NCBI RefSeq assembly: GCF_037126465.1 | Contig: NC_088201.1 | Location: 127,658,665 to 127,722,664, forward strand | Direction: 5' to 3' | From: Ornithodoros turicata | Lineage: Eukaryota > Arthropoda > Arachnida > Ixodida > Argasidae | Length of the DNA stretch: 64,000 nucleotides | Shown here: positions 35,216 through 44,985 of the stretch, piece after piece | How the letters are laid out: each line of letters opens with the position of its first letter | Numbering within the stretch: position 1 is the stretch's first letter | The notes under the pieces: generated by a model | What the model was told of the DNA's origin: nothing | Databases searched by the model: none | What the model saw: the letters and a program-made list of their open reading frames with translations, nothing else | Translations under genes and position numbers: made by a program

Positions 35216-36772
35216 CTAGACGACCAGATTCCTTACTGTTGAAAGTACACCGGGATCTTCGTTAATGATTGATTGGAATTTGTAAATGAGGTAAGACTCT
35301 CGTTGTTCCCTGCCTCTATCGGAGCTAAAGTTTGATTGAAGAATAAAAAGGGCAACGTCATTTATTGAATGACCCGGCTGGTTGAAATGACGAGAAACAG
35401 GAAGATTTGGCTTTTTATTAACGTCCGACCGGTGGTTGTTGAACCTGATCCGAAAAGATGTTTTGGTTTGACCTACGTATTGTGCTTGACACGCGTTGCA
35501 CTGAATGGCATAAATGACGTTGGATGAATTGCAGTCAAAGTCACCATGGATTTTGACGAAGAAATTAGAATTTGTGCTGTTAAGCACGTGGGCACTTCGC
35601 ATTAGTTTGCATATTTGACATCTGCGGCCATTGCACGGGTGGCAGCCTGCCGTCGGACTTGTTGGTCGGTTGACTTTGGAGCTGACTAGATTATCGTGGA
35701 GGTTTTGCGAGCGCCTGTAGGTCACACGTGGCGGTTCCGGGAAGATTTGTCGCATGCGCTCTGACTGACAAAGAATACTGTGGTGGCGATTAAGTATACT
35801 GTTGATGTTGGAAACATTATTGTTGAATGTTACAACGAGGTTGACGGAACCATTGTCTGATTTGCGGTTGCGGTTTTGGAACAGAGCTTTGCGATCTGCC
35901 CTGCGGGCCTTCCTTATTGCGTCCTCAACTAAACTGGGTGGGAATTGGCGACTGATGAATGTTTGCTTGAGTTGGTTCAAATTTCTATCCAGATCACTGT
36001 CGCTGGAACAGATGCGTCTATAACGAAGTGCCTGGCTGTAGGGGATAGCAAGTTTAGTGTGCCGCGGGTGGCAACTCTTGAAAGCTAGGTACTGCTGGGA
36101 GTCCGTAGGTTTACGGAACAGGTCCGTAGTTAGGACCCCGTCCGTTAACTTTACCTGGACATCTAAGAAGTTAACAGTTAGAGCCGAGTAAGAATGGGTG
36201 AATTTGATAGACTGATGTGCTTGGTTAAAATTGTTAATGAATATATTGAGATCGTCCTCGGAATATGGCCAAACCATAAAGATGTCGTCCAGAAAACGCT
36301 TGTACAACGTCGGCTTTTTCTCGCATTGGAACAGAAATGCCTCCTCCAGATTACCCATAAAGATGTTTGCATAATTTGGTGCCATCTTAGTGCCCATAGC
36401 CGTGCCACTGACTTGCAAGTAATGTTTACCATCAAATTCAAAGTTGTTATTTTTCAGAATAAGGTTAAGGAATGTGAATAGAACACAAGGATCGTATGAG
36501 TTGTCCGAATATTTTAAAAACGCCCTTTGAGCTGCAGCAATGCCATCTTCGTGGGGGATGTTGGTATAGAGGGAAGAAACGTCTAGCGTGACCAGCAAAC
36601 TTGAGGGAGGAGGTTGGCACTGACTTAATATTTCCAGGAAGTGATTTGTATCTTTAATGTAGGATGGAAGTTTTGGGGGTATATCTTTAAGAAGATAATC
36701 TACAAAGCTGGAAATATTTTCGGTAGCTGTACCGTTACACGAAACTATCGGGCGCCCTGGGTTCCCAGGTTT
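35216..36772 (-). CDS. Penelope-like RT/GIY-YIG endonuclease, left copy, 5'-truncated
   Basis: The frame is open from the palindrome centre (HKPGNPGRPIVSCNG) and ends in a stop at 35216. Reverse transcriptase motifs follow in order: LDVSSLYTNIPH (A), GTAMGTKMAPNYANIFMG (B), FLDDIFMVW (C) and NFLDVQVKLTDG. Next come a four-Cys knuckle (CHPCNGRRCQIC) and a GIY-YIG endonuclease with IYAIQC and QYVGQT, then R and H residues in spacing typical of the family. This domain order (RT then GIY-YIG) defines Penelope-like elements. The N-terminal part of RT is missing, so the copy cannot encode a full protein. About 515 codons remain without a stop. No ATG serves as a natural start; the frame is simply open. 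Confidence 0.93.
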   Translation of the reverse strand, partial: KPGNPGRPIVSCNGTATENISSFVDYLLKDIPPKLPSYIKDTNHFLEILSQCQPPPSSLLVTLDVSSLYTNIPHEDGIAAAQRAFLKYSDNSYDPCVLFTFLNLILKNNNFEFDGKHYLQVSGTAMGTKMAPNYANIFMGNLEEAFLFQCEKKPTLYKRFLDDIFMVWPYSEDDLNIFINNFNQAHQSIKFTHSYSALTVNFLDVQVKLTDGVLTTDLFRKPTDSQQYLAFKSCHPRHTKLAIPYSQALRYRRICSSDSDLDRNLNQLKQTFISRQFPPSLVEDAIRKARRADRKALFQNRNRKSDNGSVNLVVTFNNNVSNINSILNRHHSILCQSERMRQIFPEPPRVTYRRSQNLHDNLVSSKVNRPTSPTAGCHPCNGRRCQICKLMRSAHVLNSTNSNFFVKIHGDFDCNSSNVIYAIQCNACQAQYVGQTKTSFRIRFNNHRSDVNKKPNLPVSRHFNQPGHSINDVALFILQSNFSSDRGREQRESYLIYKFQSIINEDPGVLSTVRNLVV

Positions 36773-36776
36773 ATGG

Positions 36777-38324
36777 AACCCAGGGCGCCCGATAGTTTCG
36801 TGTAACGGTACAGCTACCGAAAATATTTCCAGCTTTGTAGATTATCTTCTTAAAGATATACCCCCAAAACTTCCATCCTACATTAAAGATACAAATCACT
36901 TCCTGGAAATATTAAGTCAGTGCCAACCTCCTCCCTCAAGTTTGCTGGTCACGCTAGACGTTTCTTCCCTCTATACCAACATCCCCCACGAAGATGGCAT
37001 TGCTGCAGCTCAAAGGGCGTTTTTAAAATATTCGGACAACTCATACGATCCTTGTGTTCTATTCACATTCCTTAACCTTATTCTGAAAAATAACAACTTT
37101 GAATTTGATGGTAAACATTACTTGCAAGTCAGTGGCACGGCTATGGGCACTAAGATGGCACCAAATTATGCAAACATCTTTATGGGTAATCTGGAGGAGG
37201 CATTTCTGTTCCAATGCGAGAAAAAGCCGACGTTGTACAAGCGTTTTCTGGACGACATCTTTATGGTTTGGCCATATTCCGAGGACGATCTCAATATATT
37301 CATTAACAATTTTAACCAAGCACATCAGTCTATCAAATTCACCCATTCTTACTCAGCTCTCACTGTTAACTTCTTAGATGTCCAGGTAAAGTTAACGGAC
37401 GGGGTCCTAACTACGGACCTGTTCCGTAAACCTACGGACTCCCAGCAGTACCTAGCTTTCAAGAGTTGCCACCCGCGGCACACTAAACTTGCTATCCCCT
37501 ACAGCCAGGCACTTCGTTATAGACGCATCTGTTCCAGCGACAGTGATCTGGATAGAAATTTGAACCAACTCAAGCAAACATTCATCAGTCGCCAATTCCC
37601 ACCCAGTTTAGTTGAGGACGCAATAAGGAAGGCCCGCAGGGCAGATCGCAAAGCTCTGTTCCAAAACCGCAACCGCAAATCAGACAATGGTTCCGTCAAC
37701 CTCGTTGTAACATTCAACAATAATGTTTCCAACATCAACAGTATACTTAATCGCCACCACAGTATTCTTTGTCAGTCAGAGCGCATGCGACAAATCTTCC
37801 CGGAACCGCCACGTGTGACCTACAGGCGCTCGCAAAACCTCCACGATAATCTAGTCAGCTCCAAAGTCAACCGACCAACAAGTCCGACGGCAGGCTGCCA
37901 CCCGTGCAATGGCCGCAGATGTCAAATATGCAAACTAATGCGAAGTGCCCACGTGCTTAACAGCACAAATTCTAATTTCTTCGTCAAAATCCATGGTGAC
38001 TTTGACTGCAATTCATCCAACGTCATTTATGCCATTCAGTGCAACGCGTGTCAAGCACAATGCGTAGGTCAAACCAAAACATCTTTTCGGATCAGGTTCA
38101 ACAACCACCGGTCGGACGTTAATAAAAAGCCAAATCTTCCTGTTTCTCGTCATTTCAACCAGCCGGGTCATTCAATAAATGACGTTGCCCTTTTTATTCT
38201 TCAATCAAACTTTAGCTCCGATAGAGGCAGGGAACAACGAGAGTCTTACCTCATTTACAAATTCCAATCAATCATTAACGAAGATCCCGGTGTACTTTCA
38301 ACAGTAAGGAATCTGGTCGTCTAG
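36777..38324 (+). CDS. Penelope-like RT/GIY-YIG endonuclease, right copy, 5'-truncated
   Basis: Mirror image of the left copy with the same motifs and length, stop TAG at 38322-38324. The upstream frame (NPGRPIVSCNG, FVDYLLKDIPPKLPSYIKD, HFLEILSQCQ) is open from the centre, so the annotated protein should not be started at an internal codon. One coding difference is notable: the GIY-YIG motif reads QCVGQT here (TGC at 38061-38063) and QYVGQT in the left copy, which replaces the second conserved tyrosine and would be expected to impair the nuclease. The catalytic FLDD of RT is intact. Confidence 0.93.
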   Translation, partial: NPGRPIVSCNGTATENISSFVDYLLKDIPPKLPSYIKDTNHFLEILSQCQPPPSSLLVTLDVSSLYTNIPHEDGIAAAQRAFLKYSDNSYDPCVLFTFLNLILKNNNFEFDGKHYLQVSGTAMGTKMAPNYANIFMGNLEEAFLFQCEKKPTLYKRFLDDIFMVWPYSEDDLNIFINNFNQAHQSIKFTHSYSALTVNFLDVQVKLTDGVLTTDLFRKPTDSQQYLAFKSCHPRHTKLAIPYSQALRYRRICSSDSDLDRNLNQLKQTFISRQFPPSLVEDAIRKARRADRKALFQNRNRKSDNGSVNLVVTFNNNVSNINSILNRHHSILCQSERMRQIFPEPPRVTYRRSQNLHDNLVSSKVNRPTSPTAGCHPCNGRRCQICKLMRSAHVLNSTNSNFFVKIHGDFDCNSSNVIYAIQCNACQAQCVGQTKTSFRIRFNNHRSDVNKKPNLPVSRHFNQPGHSINDVALFILQSNFSSDRGREQRESYLIYKFQSIINEDPGVLSTVRNLVV

Positions 38325-38561
38325 ATGGGATATACTTTCCCATTTTTTTCCTTTTATTTTCCTTTGTTTTCTTCTCAGCTATGGCCTCAGTACAGCTCAC
38401 CCTGAGCTGGCTCCCCAAGAAAGATGACATCACCACCCGGACTTGACCTTGCGGAATGTTCCAGAATATGACTCAGACAACTGCCACGTGGCATACTTGC
38501 ACCGATTGTGACGTCACCCAGGAAACCTATTTAAGCAATGTGCAACCCTTGTACCTCTTTT

Positions 38562-38598
38562 GTCCTGACGAAGACAGTGCCACTGTCGAAACGTCGAC
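38562..38598 (+). ncRNA. Hammerhead-like motif, right PLE copy
   Basis: Exact mirror of 34942-34978 about the palindrome centre. The predicted cleavage site follows the GTC at 38593-38595. Confidence 0.6.
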
Positions 38599-38727
38599 CA
38601 TTCTTTTTTTTAATCTATGTGTTAAATTGCCCATTAAATAAATTAGTTTTTGTTAACGTTCCTGTAATCTGTAGTCCAAGTCTTATTATTTCACTTTTAT
38701 ATGTATATATATATATATATCTTATCT

Positions 38728-39144
38728 CGAACCCTTTTAGGAACCACGGGAATTTGAACAATTTGCAGTAAGAATAAGCAGCAAGAAATTCTATTATGTT
38801 ATTAATTTTCCTTTCTGACCTATGATCTTCATTCAGGGGTCGTCAGTCACATCTGTGAACTACCTGCAAATATTTTTGCAAAATATGTAATTAATCCCTG
38901 GTCATAACCTCTGTTGTACAGCCTACAGAAAGTGACGGCTGAGCAGTGGCGGCGTCGAACGTGTCACGTGGGGGTGACCCCCCCCCCCCCCGGTCTCTGT
39001 CTGCCGTTGATCGTCCCTATGGCAAAGACACATATACTTCCGGGGCGATGCGGCTGAGCCTCAAGAGGTCTATTTGTTCGGATATTCAGTGGGAACCATG
39101 TCATTTGCGTGTGAGCATCGGGTGTGAGAAAGGAGGGTGTGCAT
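38728..39144. other. Unassigned
   Basis: Contains a run of 14 C (38978-38991). No gene is recognised. It may include the left end of the Harbinger-like element. Confidence 0.35.
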
Positions 39145-39510
39145 AAATGCCACATGACAGATGTCAACAATAGAAAGCAAGTATGCCTATAATGTAGAAA
39201 CGAGTACATTTGTGTGTTACAAAAGCGTAGCCGTCATTATTTACATTTCAGTCTCATTAATAAATTAATCTGCCACATGACAGGTGTCAACAACAGAAAG
39301 CAAGTATGCCTAAAATGTAGAAAGGAGTACATTTGTGTGTTACAAAAGTGTAGCCGTCATTATTTACATTCCAGTCTCATTAATAAATTAATCTGCCACA
39401 TGACAGGTGTCAACAATAGAAAGCAGGTATGCTTATATAATGTAGGAAGGAGTACATTTCTGTGCTACAAAATTGTAACCGTCATTATTTACATTTCAAG
39501 CATAAAGATA
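39145..39510 (+). repeat. 123-bp subterminal tandem array, left
   Basis: GCCACATGACAGGTGTCAAC-type units begin at 39149, 39272 and 39395. Each continues with a GAAAGCAAGTATGCCT-like block, GTACATTTGTGTG and GCCGTCATTATTTACATT. Confidence 0.9.
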
Positions 39511-40456
39511 AATTATTGTGCTTGATGTCAGCTGTAAAGTAGGTATACCAAAACAATAAGCATATTAAAACACATAGAATTCACTCCTAAATAAGCACAG
39601 CGACGTCCACTTGTCAATACAAACAAAAGCATATACTGCTTCAGCTCTCTTCTTCTTGTGCTACTGTCCTTGCCTTCTCCGTCCAATATCGCGCCTGTTC
39701 TCAGGGTGCCTCTAACTGGTAAGTCTGCAGCAGTGCAAGATGATGGGTGAGCTTTCTCTCACGCTCTAACTGTAGCTTCAAAATCTTCCCCTGAAACATG
39801 TGCTGCTCACGGTCATATTGCTGCTGAATCTATAGTTTCCTAATGTACACAGCCCCTTGCGTTACCTGCCCTGGCGTGTTACCTGGACAGCCTGCAGCAG
39901 CTGAACCACGTTTTCTTTACCTGCAATTTGGCCATTTTGCAAGTTGAATACAATAAATGTACCATACCTTATGTTCCTTTTGACTCGCGACTCAACGAAA
40001 GGTGGTATTCCCATTTATTTGGCATCTCACATTTTCTCATGCTGATTGTATTATTTACACATTGAGATGACCTCCTGTTACATGTTATGTTATATGTTGA
40101 GTGTGTGACTGTATACTTTCCATGGTATTACCTAGGCAATGTACAGAACTGCGTAGATTTCTACCTCCGCCCTGCGGCTGTCTCTCATTGTGGAGCATTA
40201 ACTTGAGTGGGCTCTGATGTGGTGGCTGGGTCCCGGTGCTGACACTTCGCTGTGAATGACTAGGTCTGCAGGAGGCAATAAAGAGTTCAATATTGATATT
40301 GAGAAAATTTATAATGGAACAAGTAATATTTCTTGTGATAGCGCAGATAAAATTATCCACCTTCTGCTTTCATGGTTCCCTCGCACTACTTCTGCGGTTT
40401 AGCTGGAGAAAAGAGGAACGTTATTTTCTGAAAATGTAATACACTTGCACACTTAC
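39511..40456. other. Interior of Harbinger-like element, unassigned
   Basis: Should hold the downstream exon and 3' end of the minus-strand Myb-like gene. I could not recognise a coding segment; the 91-aa minus frame at 40085-40360 shows no motif. Confidence 0.3.
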
Positions 40457-40861
40457 GATTCAAGCTGTGACGCAGTTGCGTCATCGTCAAATGGGTTTTG
40501 GTCCTTGCTGAACTCTTGAGGCAGGGCCTCCCAGATGGCTTTGTCTATCGCGGACAGTTCGGATTATGGGCTTTCGCCAGTGCCGCGGTGCTCCCGTTTA
40601 TATTTTCTTCCGTTTTCCTTTACCGTCAGCTTCATGCGTTTCCACTGGCCCTTGATTGCTTCTTCTGTGCCCGGGTAAAATGTACTCATGGCGGTGAAGC
40701 GCTCTGTTATTGCTTGGCGAGCTTCTTTCTTCATAATTATAGTTCGGATGTCTGCAGATTTATCCTCTATGATCCTGACATGTTCTAAAGCAAGTGATAT
40801 AAAGCTTCTCAGAGAGATCCCAATTTTTCGCCCTCGTACGTTTCCCTGCGATTGCGCGTAG
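40457..40861 (-). pseudogene. Harbinger Myb/SANT-like DNA-binding protein exon
   Basis: The minus-strand frame reads RIIEDKSADIRTIIMKKEAR, AITERFTAMSTFYPGTEEAI and KGQWKRMKLTVKENGRKYKR, the trihelix Myb/SANT-like domain of the second Harbinger protein. That protein binds element ends and helps bring the transposase into the nucleus. After GTGESP a TAA stop (40564-40566) interrupts, but homology continues as SELSAIDKAIWEALPQEFSK and DQNPFDDDATASQLES up to a good splice donor (GTAAGT reading down from 40456). The stop and the absence of a recognised next exon make it a pseudogene. Confidence 0.75.
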
Positions 40862-41063
40862 ATCCGCAATCGTCTGCTATGTACTGTCGTCTGCTGTGCA
40901 ACGCTTCTGTATAGCAATGCGTTATTAAACTCAACCGGAAAAATTACAAAAGATGTACCCTTCTTTCCTGACTTATGAGAAATGCACGTTTGCCACCAAA
41001 ACGTTACAGCTGCGCATCCGCAAAACGCGCGTACCTTGTCGTCTGCTATGTCAGCAACCAAGA

Positions 41064-41607
41064 ATGAATGAATTCCGAGAGCTCAATGAAGTTGACGAAA
41101 TCGATGCTATGGAAAGCAACTTGACCAGAACTATGAGGGATCGCTTGGACCCTTTTAGGACTTGGAGCGAAAGGGGTTTTAGGCACCGGTATCGTTTCAC
41201 GAAAGATACCACTCGCTTCAGTTCGCTAGTCGAACCGCTGCGGCCCGATCTCCAAAACAGCGAACTAAACAACGCAGTCCCGCCTGAGCTACAAGTGCTG
41301 AGTGCCCTAAGGTTCTTTCCAAAGTGTTCCTACCAGGACGATACCTCTGACATACACGGGTTTAGCAAGCCGACCCAGTCACGTATCGTCCGGAGAGTAT
41401 CAGCGGCCCTAGCCAGTAGGGGAGCTGACTTCATTAGGTTCCCTGAGACCTGCGCCGAGCAAGACATGGCAAAAGCGGACTTTAGATGAAGATTCGGCTA
41501 CTTGTCGTTGGAATGATAGACGGCACACACATTCGCATCAAAAGTTCTGGTGGCCCAGCTGCGCAACTTTACATAAACAGGAAGGGATACTACTCCTTGA
41601 ATGTGCA
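41064..41607 (+). pseudogene. Harbinger DDE transposase, exon 1 (frameshifted)
   Basis: Starts at the ATG at 41064 (MNEFREL). The N-terminal helix-rich part has YRFTKDTTRFSSLVEPLRPD, ELQVLSALRFF and GFSKPTQSRIVRRVSAALAS, matching HARBI1-type transposases. A TGA occurs after AKADFR at about 41487, then a one-base shift leads into VVGMIDGTHIRIKSSGG, which carries the first catalytic Asp, and NRKGYYSLNVQ. A splice donor CAG/GTATAT follows at 41607/41608, where this family often has an intron. The transposase would cut and paste the element at TTA-type targets; the lesions mean it is dead. Confidence 0.85.
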
Positions 41608-41819
41608 GGTATATAACATGTCTCATACATATAACTCAGCACGTCCAAAACTTGACATAGTAAAATTTTGCCATATAGTAAAATTTGCATCACAATCATA
41701 TACTCTTTTAACAATGGAATATACGAAGCTGGCAGAGGTATATACAAAACCCAGCGCACTATATGTTATAAATACTGCATGATAGCTAGAAGACAGATAG
41801 GATAACTGCTACACATCAG

Positions 41820-43375
41820 ATATGTCCCCTTGTGGACATTTTTTTGGTCAACCAATAGACAAGCCACGGACAAAACGTCCATTGAAGGTATAGACGGTCC
41901 ATTGTCTTCCCATAGACCACCTCTGGACACCCCCCTTTCCTTCCCATGGACTGTAAATGGGAAATTGGCAGCAACTATCTATAGACAACCTGCTATAGAA
42001 ACGAAATTATCAACTGCCATTGCCCGTCTATTGACTTTCCATAGACTGACAATCGACTGGCCACTGATCCACGATTGCCTTTCTATCATCATTATATTCA
42101 CCCAGTTCGGACTCATAAACTGTAATATGTTGAATCTGAATCTGGAGTTCTGTTGAGTTCCTGTTGTGTGAATGTGTATTGATGTTTTTTAACCTATGCT
42201 GACGAGCAATACGCGGCCTTCGTTGGCACACTTCTAGGGTCATCGCGGATAATCATTAGTGCCGTTCGCAACTGCTTAATTCTAGTGCATTCAGGACGTC
42301 CACCTCTGAGCACGTAGCATTGGCATCTCGTTCCTAGGAGAAAACAGATACAACGTATTGCTTGACTTGCGAGATTTCGCAAATTCGAGTGTCATGCTTC
42401 CCTCTGAGTCAGAATGAAGGGTGATGTATCCCTGCTTTATTCGATTACGCATCCATCCAAGACCGAAGTGAGGAATAGCTTGGAGTATTAACCCACCACC
42501 AAGATAACGCATGCGTTTGTAACTGCCTACGGTGTGAGACATTCAGTAGGTCCATTGAAAGTCAAACTTGTGCACTGAGATGGCTACCTGCATCAATGTG
42601 GACCTGCATGGCAAATTACGCACTGCACAAGTTTGACTTTCAATGAACCTACTGAACGTCTCAGACTGAAAGGAGTTACAAACACAAGCGTTATCTTGAT
42701 GTTGAGTTACTTCTCGAAGCAATTCCTCACTTCGGGGTTAGATGTATGCATAATCGAATTAAGCTGCAACACCTCGCCCATCATTCTGACTCGTTAGAGG
42801 CAAGCAGGGCACTCGAATTTGCTGAAGCTCGAAAGTCAAGCAACATATGATATCCCTTTTCTGTTAGGAAGGAGATAGCGGTGCTACATATGCCTTTCTA
42901 ACTACATGTTCTACGTTCTTGCTACGTCCTTGCACTGGCTAAGCTATTGCGGATGGCACTAAAGATTATCCTCAATGATCCTAGACGTGTGCCAATGATG
43001 GCCACGTATTGCTTCTCAGCACAGGTGAAAAACATGACTTTCACACAACCGGATCTCAGCAGAATTCCAGGTTCGGATTCAACTGATCACAGTCCATGAA
43101 TCCGAAAAGGGTGCATATGATGATGGTAGAAGGGGAATGTTGACCAGTGGCCAATCTATCGTCAGTCTATAGAAAGTCAATAGACAGGCTGACAGATAGA
43201 CTGTCGGTGCCAATCTCCCATTGACAGGCCAAAGAAGGATACACGGTTGTCCAAAAGGTGTCTATAGATTTGAAACAGATAGGCTGTATATTCAATAGTC
43301 CAAAGGAAGTATATTCAGGAAATAGGACGTCCAAAGGATGTCAATAGACGGGTATGAACCCATTTTTGTAAGGGT
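41820..43375. mobile_element. Large foldback element in the transposase intron
   Basis: Two inverted arms of about 740 bp (41820-42560 and 42628-43375) match throughout, with a 65-bp centre. Landmarks present in both orientations include GTCTATTGACTTTC-TATAGACTGA, TTGGCCACTG-type and GCAATACG-GGCC blocks. The arms are clearly older than the PLE palindrome, with many differences. The inner half of each arm keeps a reading frame with a shared peptide (see findings). Confidence 0.8.
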
Positions 43376-43699
43376 CATCCTGGCAGTTTCAGTGAAAAAT
43401 AATTTTATTCTCAACCACTTTTGCAAATAAAAATATTTTGCCCCGAACAAACCACCTGTGTTCAAAACACCTGGATTTATATACATACATCAGACGTGCA
43501 CCAGTGACCCACCACTCTTCTAGGCACGATGCACTACCCATACTGTGCAGGGTTTTGAGGCTGTAGGTGCCCATCCTGTGGCTAGCTTTGTATATTACAA
43601 TCTTAAAATGAGTAAATTCGTGAAATCCTCTTAGGATGTCAATTTTCTTTCAGTAGTGCCACTTCTATTTTCTGCATTTGTAATTATCCCTTACCTTTT

Positions 43700-44190
43700 T
43701 TAGTTGGTATGCAGTGCTCAGAGGTCATGATCACAAATGTTGTTGCGCGATCGCGAGGCAGCGCACACCATTCCAGAATTTGGGAAGAATGAGAGCTGCA
43801 AGGAAATTTCGCTCTGATGTATGGAGTATATTCGTAGCAACTCTCAGTAAATATACCAGAAGTTCCATGACATAACTGTCCTAATTTTTAACATACCATA
43901 AATGGTGTTCCCCTCGGGGACAACGGGTACGCCACTAGTGAACACCTCCTGACGCCGCTCCTCAGGCCAAGCACAGAGGAAGAAAGGTTGTACAACAAAA
44001 ACACCGCAAGACGAGGCAGCTCATTGAGCATTTCATTGGGCAGTTGAAGAATAGGTTTAGTTGTCTAATTAGGAAACTTGAAGTAAGCCTCGGCACAACT
44101 AGACAATCATAGTATAGCGGCATGTGTTCTCCAAAACATTGCGAAAACACATAATAGTGGGTTACACTGAACATGCATTTATTAGGCACC
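43700..44190 (+). pseudogene. Harbinger DDE transposase, 3' exon(s), decayed
   Basis: After an AG acceptor near 43702, frames read VMITNVVARSRGSAHHSRIW (the D-x-R-x-x-G-S-x-H-D-S-R-I-F block), then NGVPLGDNGYATSEHLLTPL with the second catalytic Asp, and, in another frame, QLIEHFIGQLKNRFSCL with the catalytic Glu. Several frameshifts and stops separate them. With exon 1 this accounts for all three DDE positions. The intervening sequence includes the foldback insertion. Confidence 0.82.
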
Positions 44191-44454
44191 TTCAACTAAG
44201 ATCCAACTCTTTCAGACGAAGAGGTCGATAACTCGTGAAGCACTGATGATATGGACAACTCTAACGACGATGCTGACCCTGACTCTGCCAATGCGAATGA
44301 CATAAACACACCAGACACATAATATTATGACGTCCCTCAAGGGGGGACTGGTAGAACATTTCGTGCAGAATTTATTAGGAACTACTTTAGTGTATAACCA
44401 AAAATTGTACAAGTATTTGTGAAGTTGTATAGCGAACGTGAGGCATTGTGAATG

Positions 44455-44985
44455 TATACATTGACGGCTACACTTTTCTAGCACAGAAATGTACTCCTTT
44501 CTACATTATAGGCATACTTGCTTTCTGTTGTTGACACCTGTCATGTGGCCGATTAATTTATTCATGAGACTGAAATATAAATAATGACGGCTACACTTTT
44601 GTAGCACAGAAATGTACTCCTGTCTGCATTATAGGCATACTTGCATTCTATTGTTGACACCTGTCATGTGGCAGATTAATTTATTCATGACACTGAAATA
44701 TAAATAATGACGGCTACACTGTTGTAGCACAGAAATGTAATCCTGTCTACATTATAGGCATACTTGCATTCTATTGTTGACACCTGTCATGTGGCAGATT
44801 AATTTATTCATGAGACTGAAGTGTAAATGATGACGGTTACACTTTTATAGCACAGAAATGTACTCCTTTCTCCATTATAGGCATACTTGCTTTCTATTGT
44901 TGACACATGTCCTGTGGCAGATTAATTTATTCATAAGACTGAAATGTAAATAATGACGACTACACCTTTGTTGTCTTTTTTCAAT
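44455..44985 (-). repeat. 123-bp subterminal tandem array, right (inverted)
   Basis: GACGGCTACAC-type units begin at 44463, 44586, 44709, 44832 and 44955. They are the reverse complement of the left array unit (TTGACACCTGTCATGTGGC against GCCACATGACAGGTGTCAA). Confidence 0.9.

Larger units (their letters stand above)
34740..38717. mobile_element. Head-to-head palindromic pair of Penelope-like elements
   Basis: Two PLE copies face away from a common centre at 36770, separated by 9 nt (36766-36774). Mirror positions sum to 73540 from the centre to beyond the ribozyme motifs, so the arms (about 1.9 kb) contain no net indel; I noticed only a handful of substitutions. Both copies are cut at nearly the same internal point of the reverse transcriptase. 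The left copy runs about 40 bp further at its 3' end (34798). TATCTTATCT occurs at 34730-34739 and 38718-38727, a candidate 10-bp target duplication enclosing the pair and its TA tracts, which argues for one insertion event. Confidence 0.85.
39145..44985. mobile_element. Decayed PIF/Harbinger transposon with inverted subterminal arrays
   Basis: A Myb-like gene (minus) and a DDE transposase (plus) are arranged back to back, as in autonomous PIF/Harbinger elements. The same 123-bp repeat occurs as about three units at the left and more than four units in opposite orientation at the right, framing both genes. A foldback element sits in what looks like the transposase intron. I could not define the terminal repeats or a TTA duplication, so the outer limits are those of the repeat arrays. 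Confidence 0.7.

Noticed and set aside
34740..38717. Palindrome as a pure assembly or library artefact
   Set aside because: Flanks differ on the two sides, a shared 10-bp sequence brackets the pair, the left copy is longer at its 3' end and the arms carry differences. An artefact is still not excluded without reads, so this is a provisional rejection.
40564..41061. 165-aa minus ORF as an intact Myb gene
   Set aside because: Homology continues past its stop codon to a splice donor, and its upstream third (before about 40861) does not match the family, so the ORF limits do not reflect the gene.
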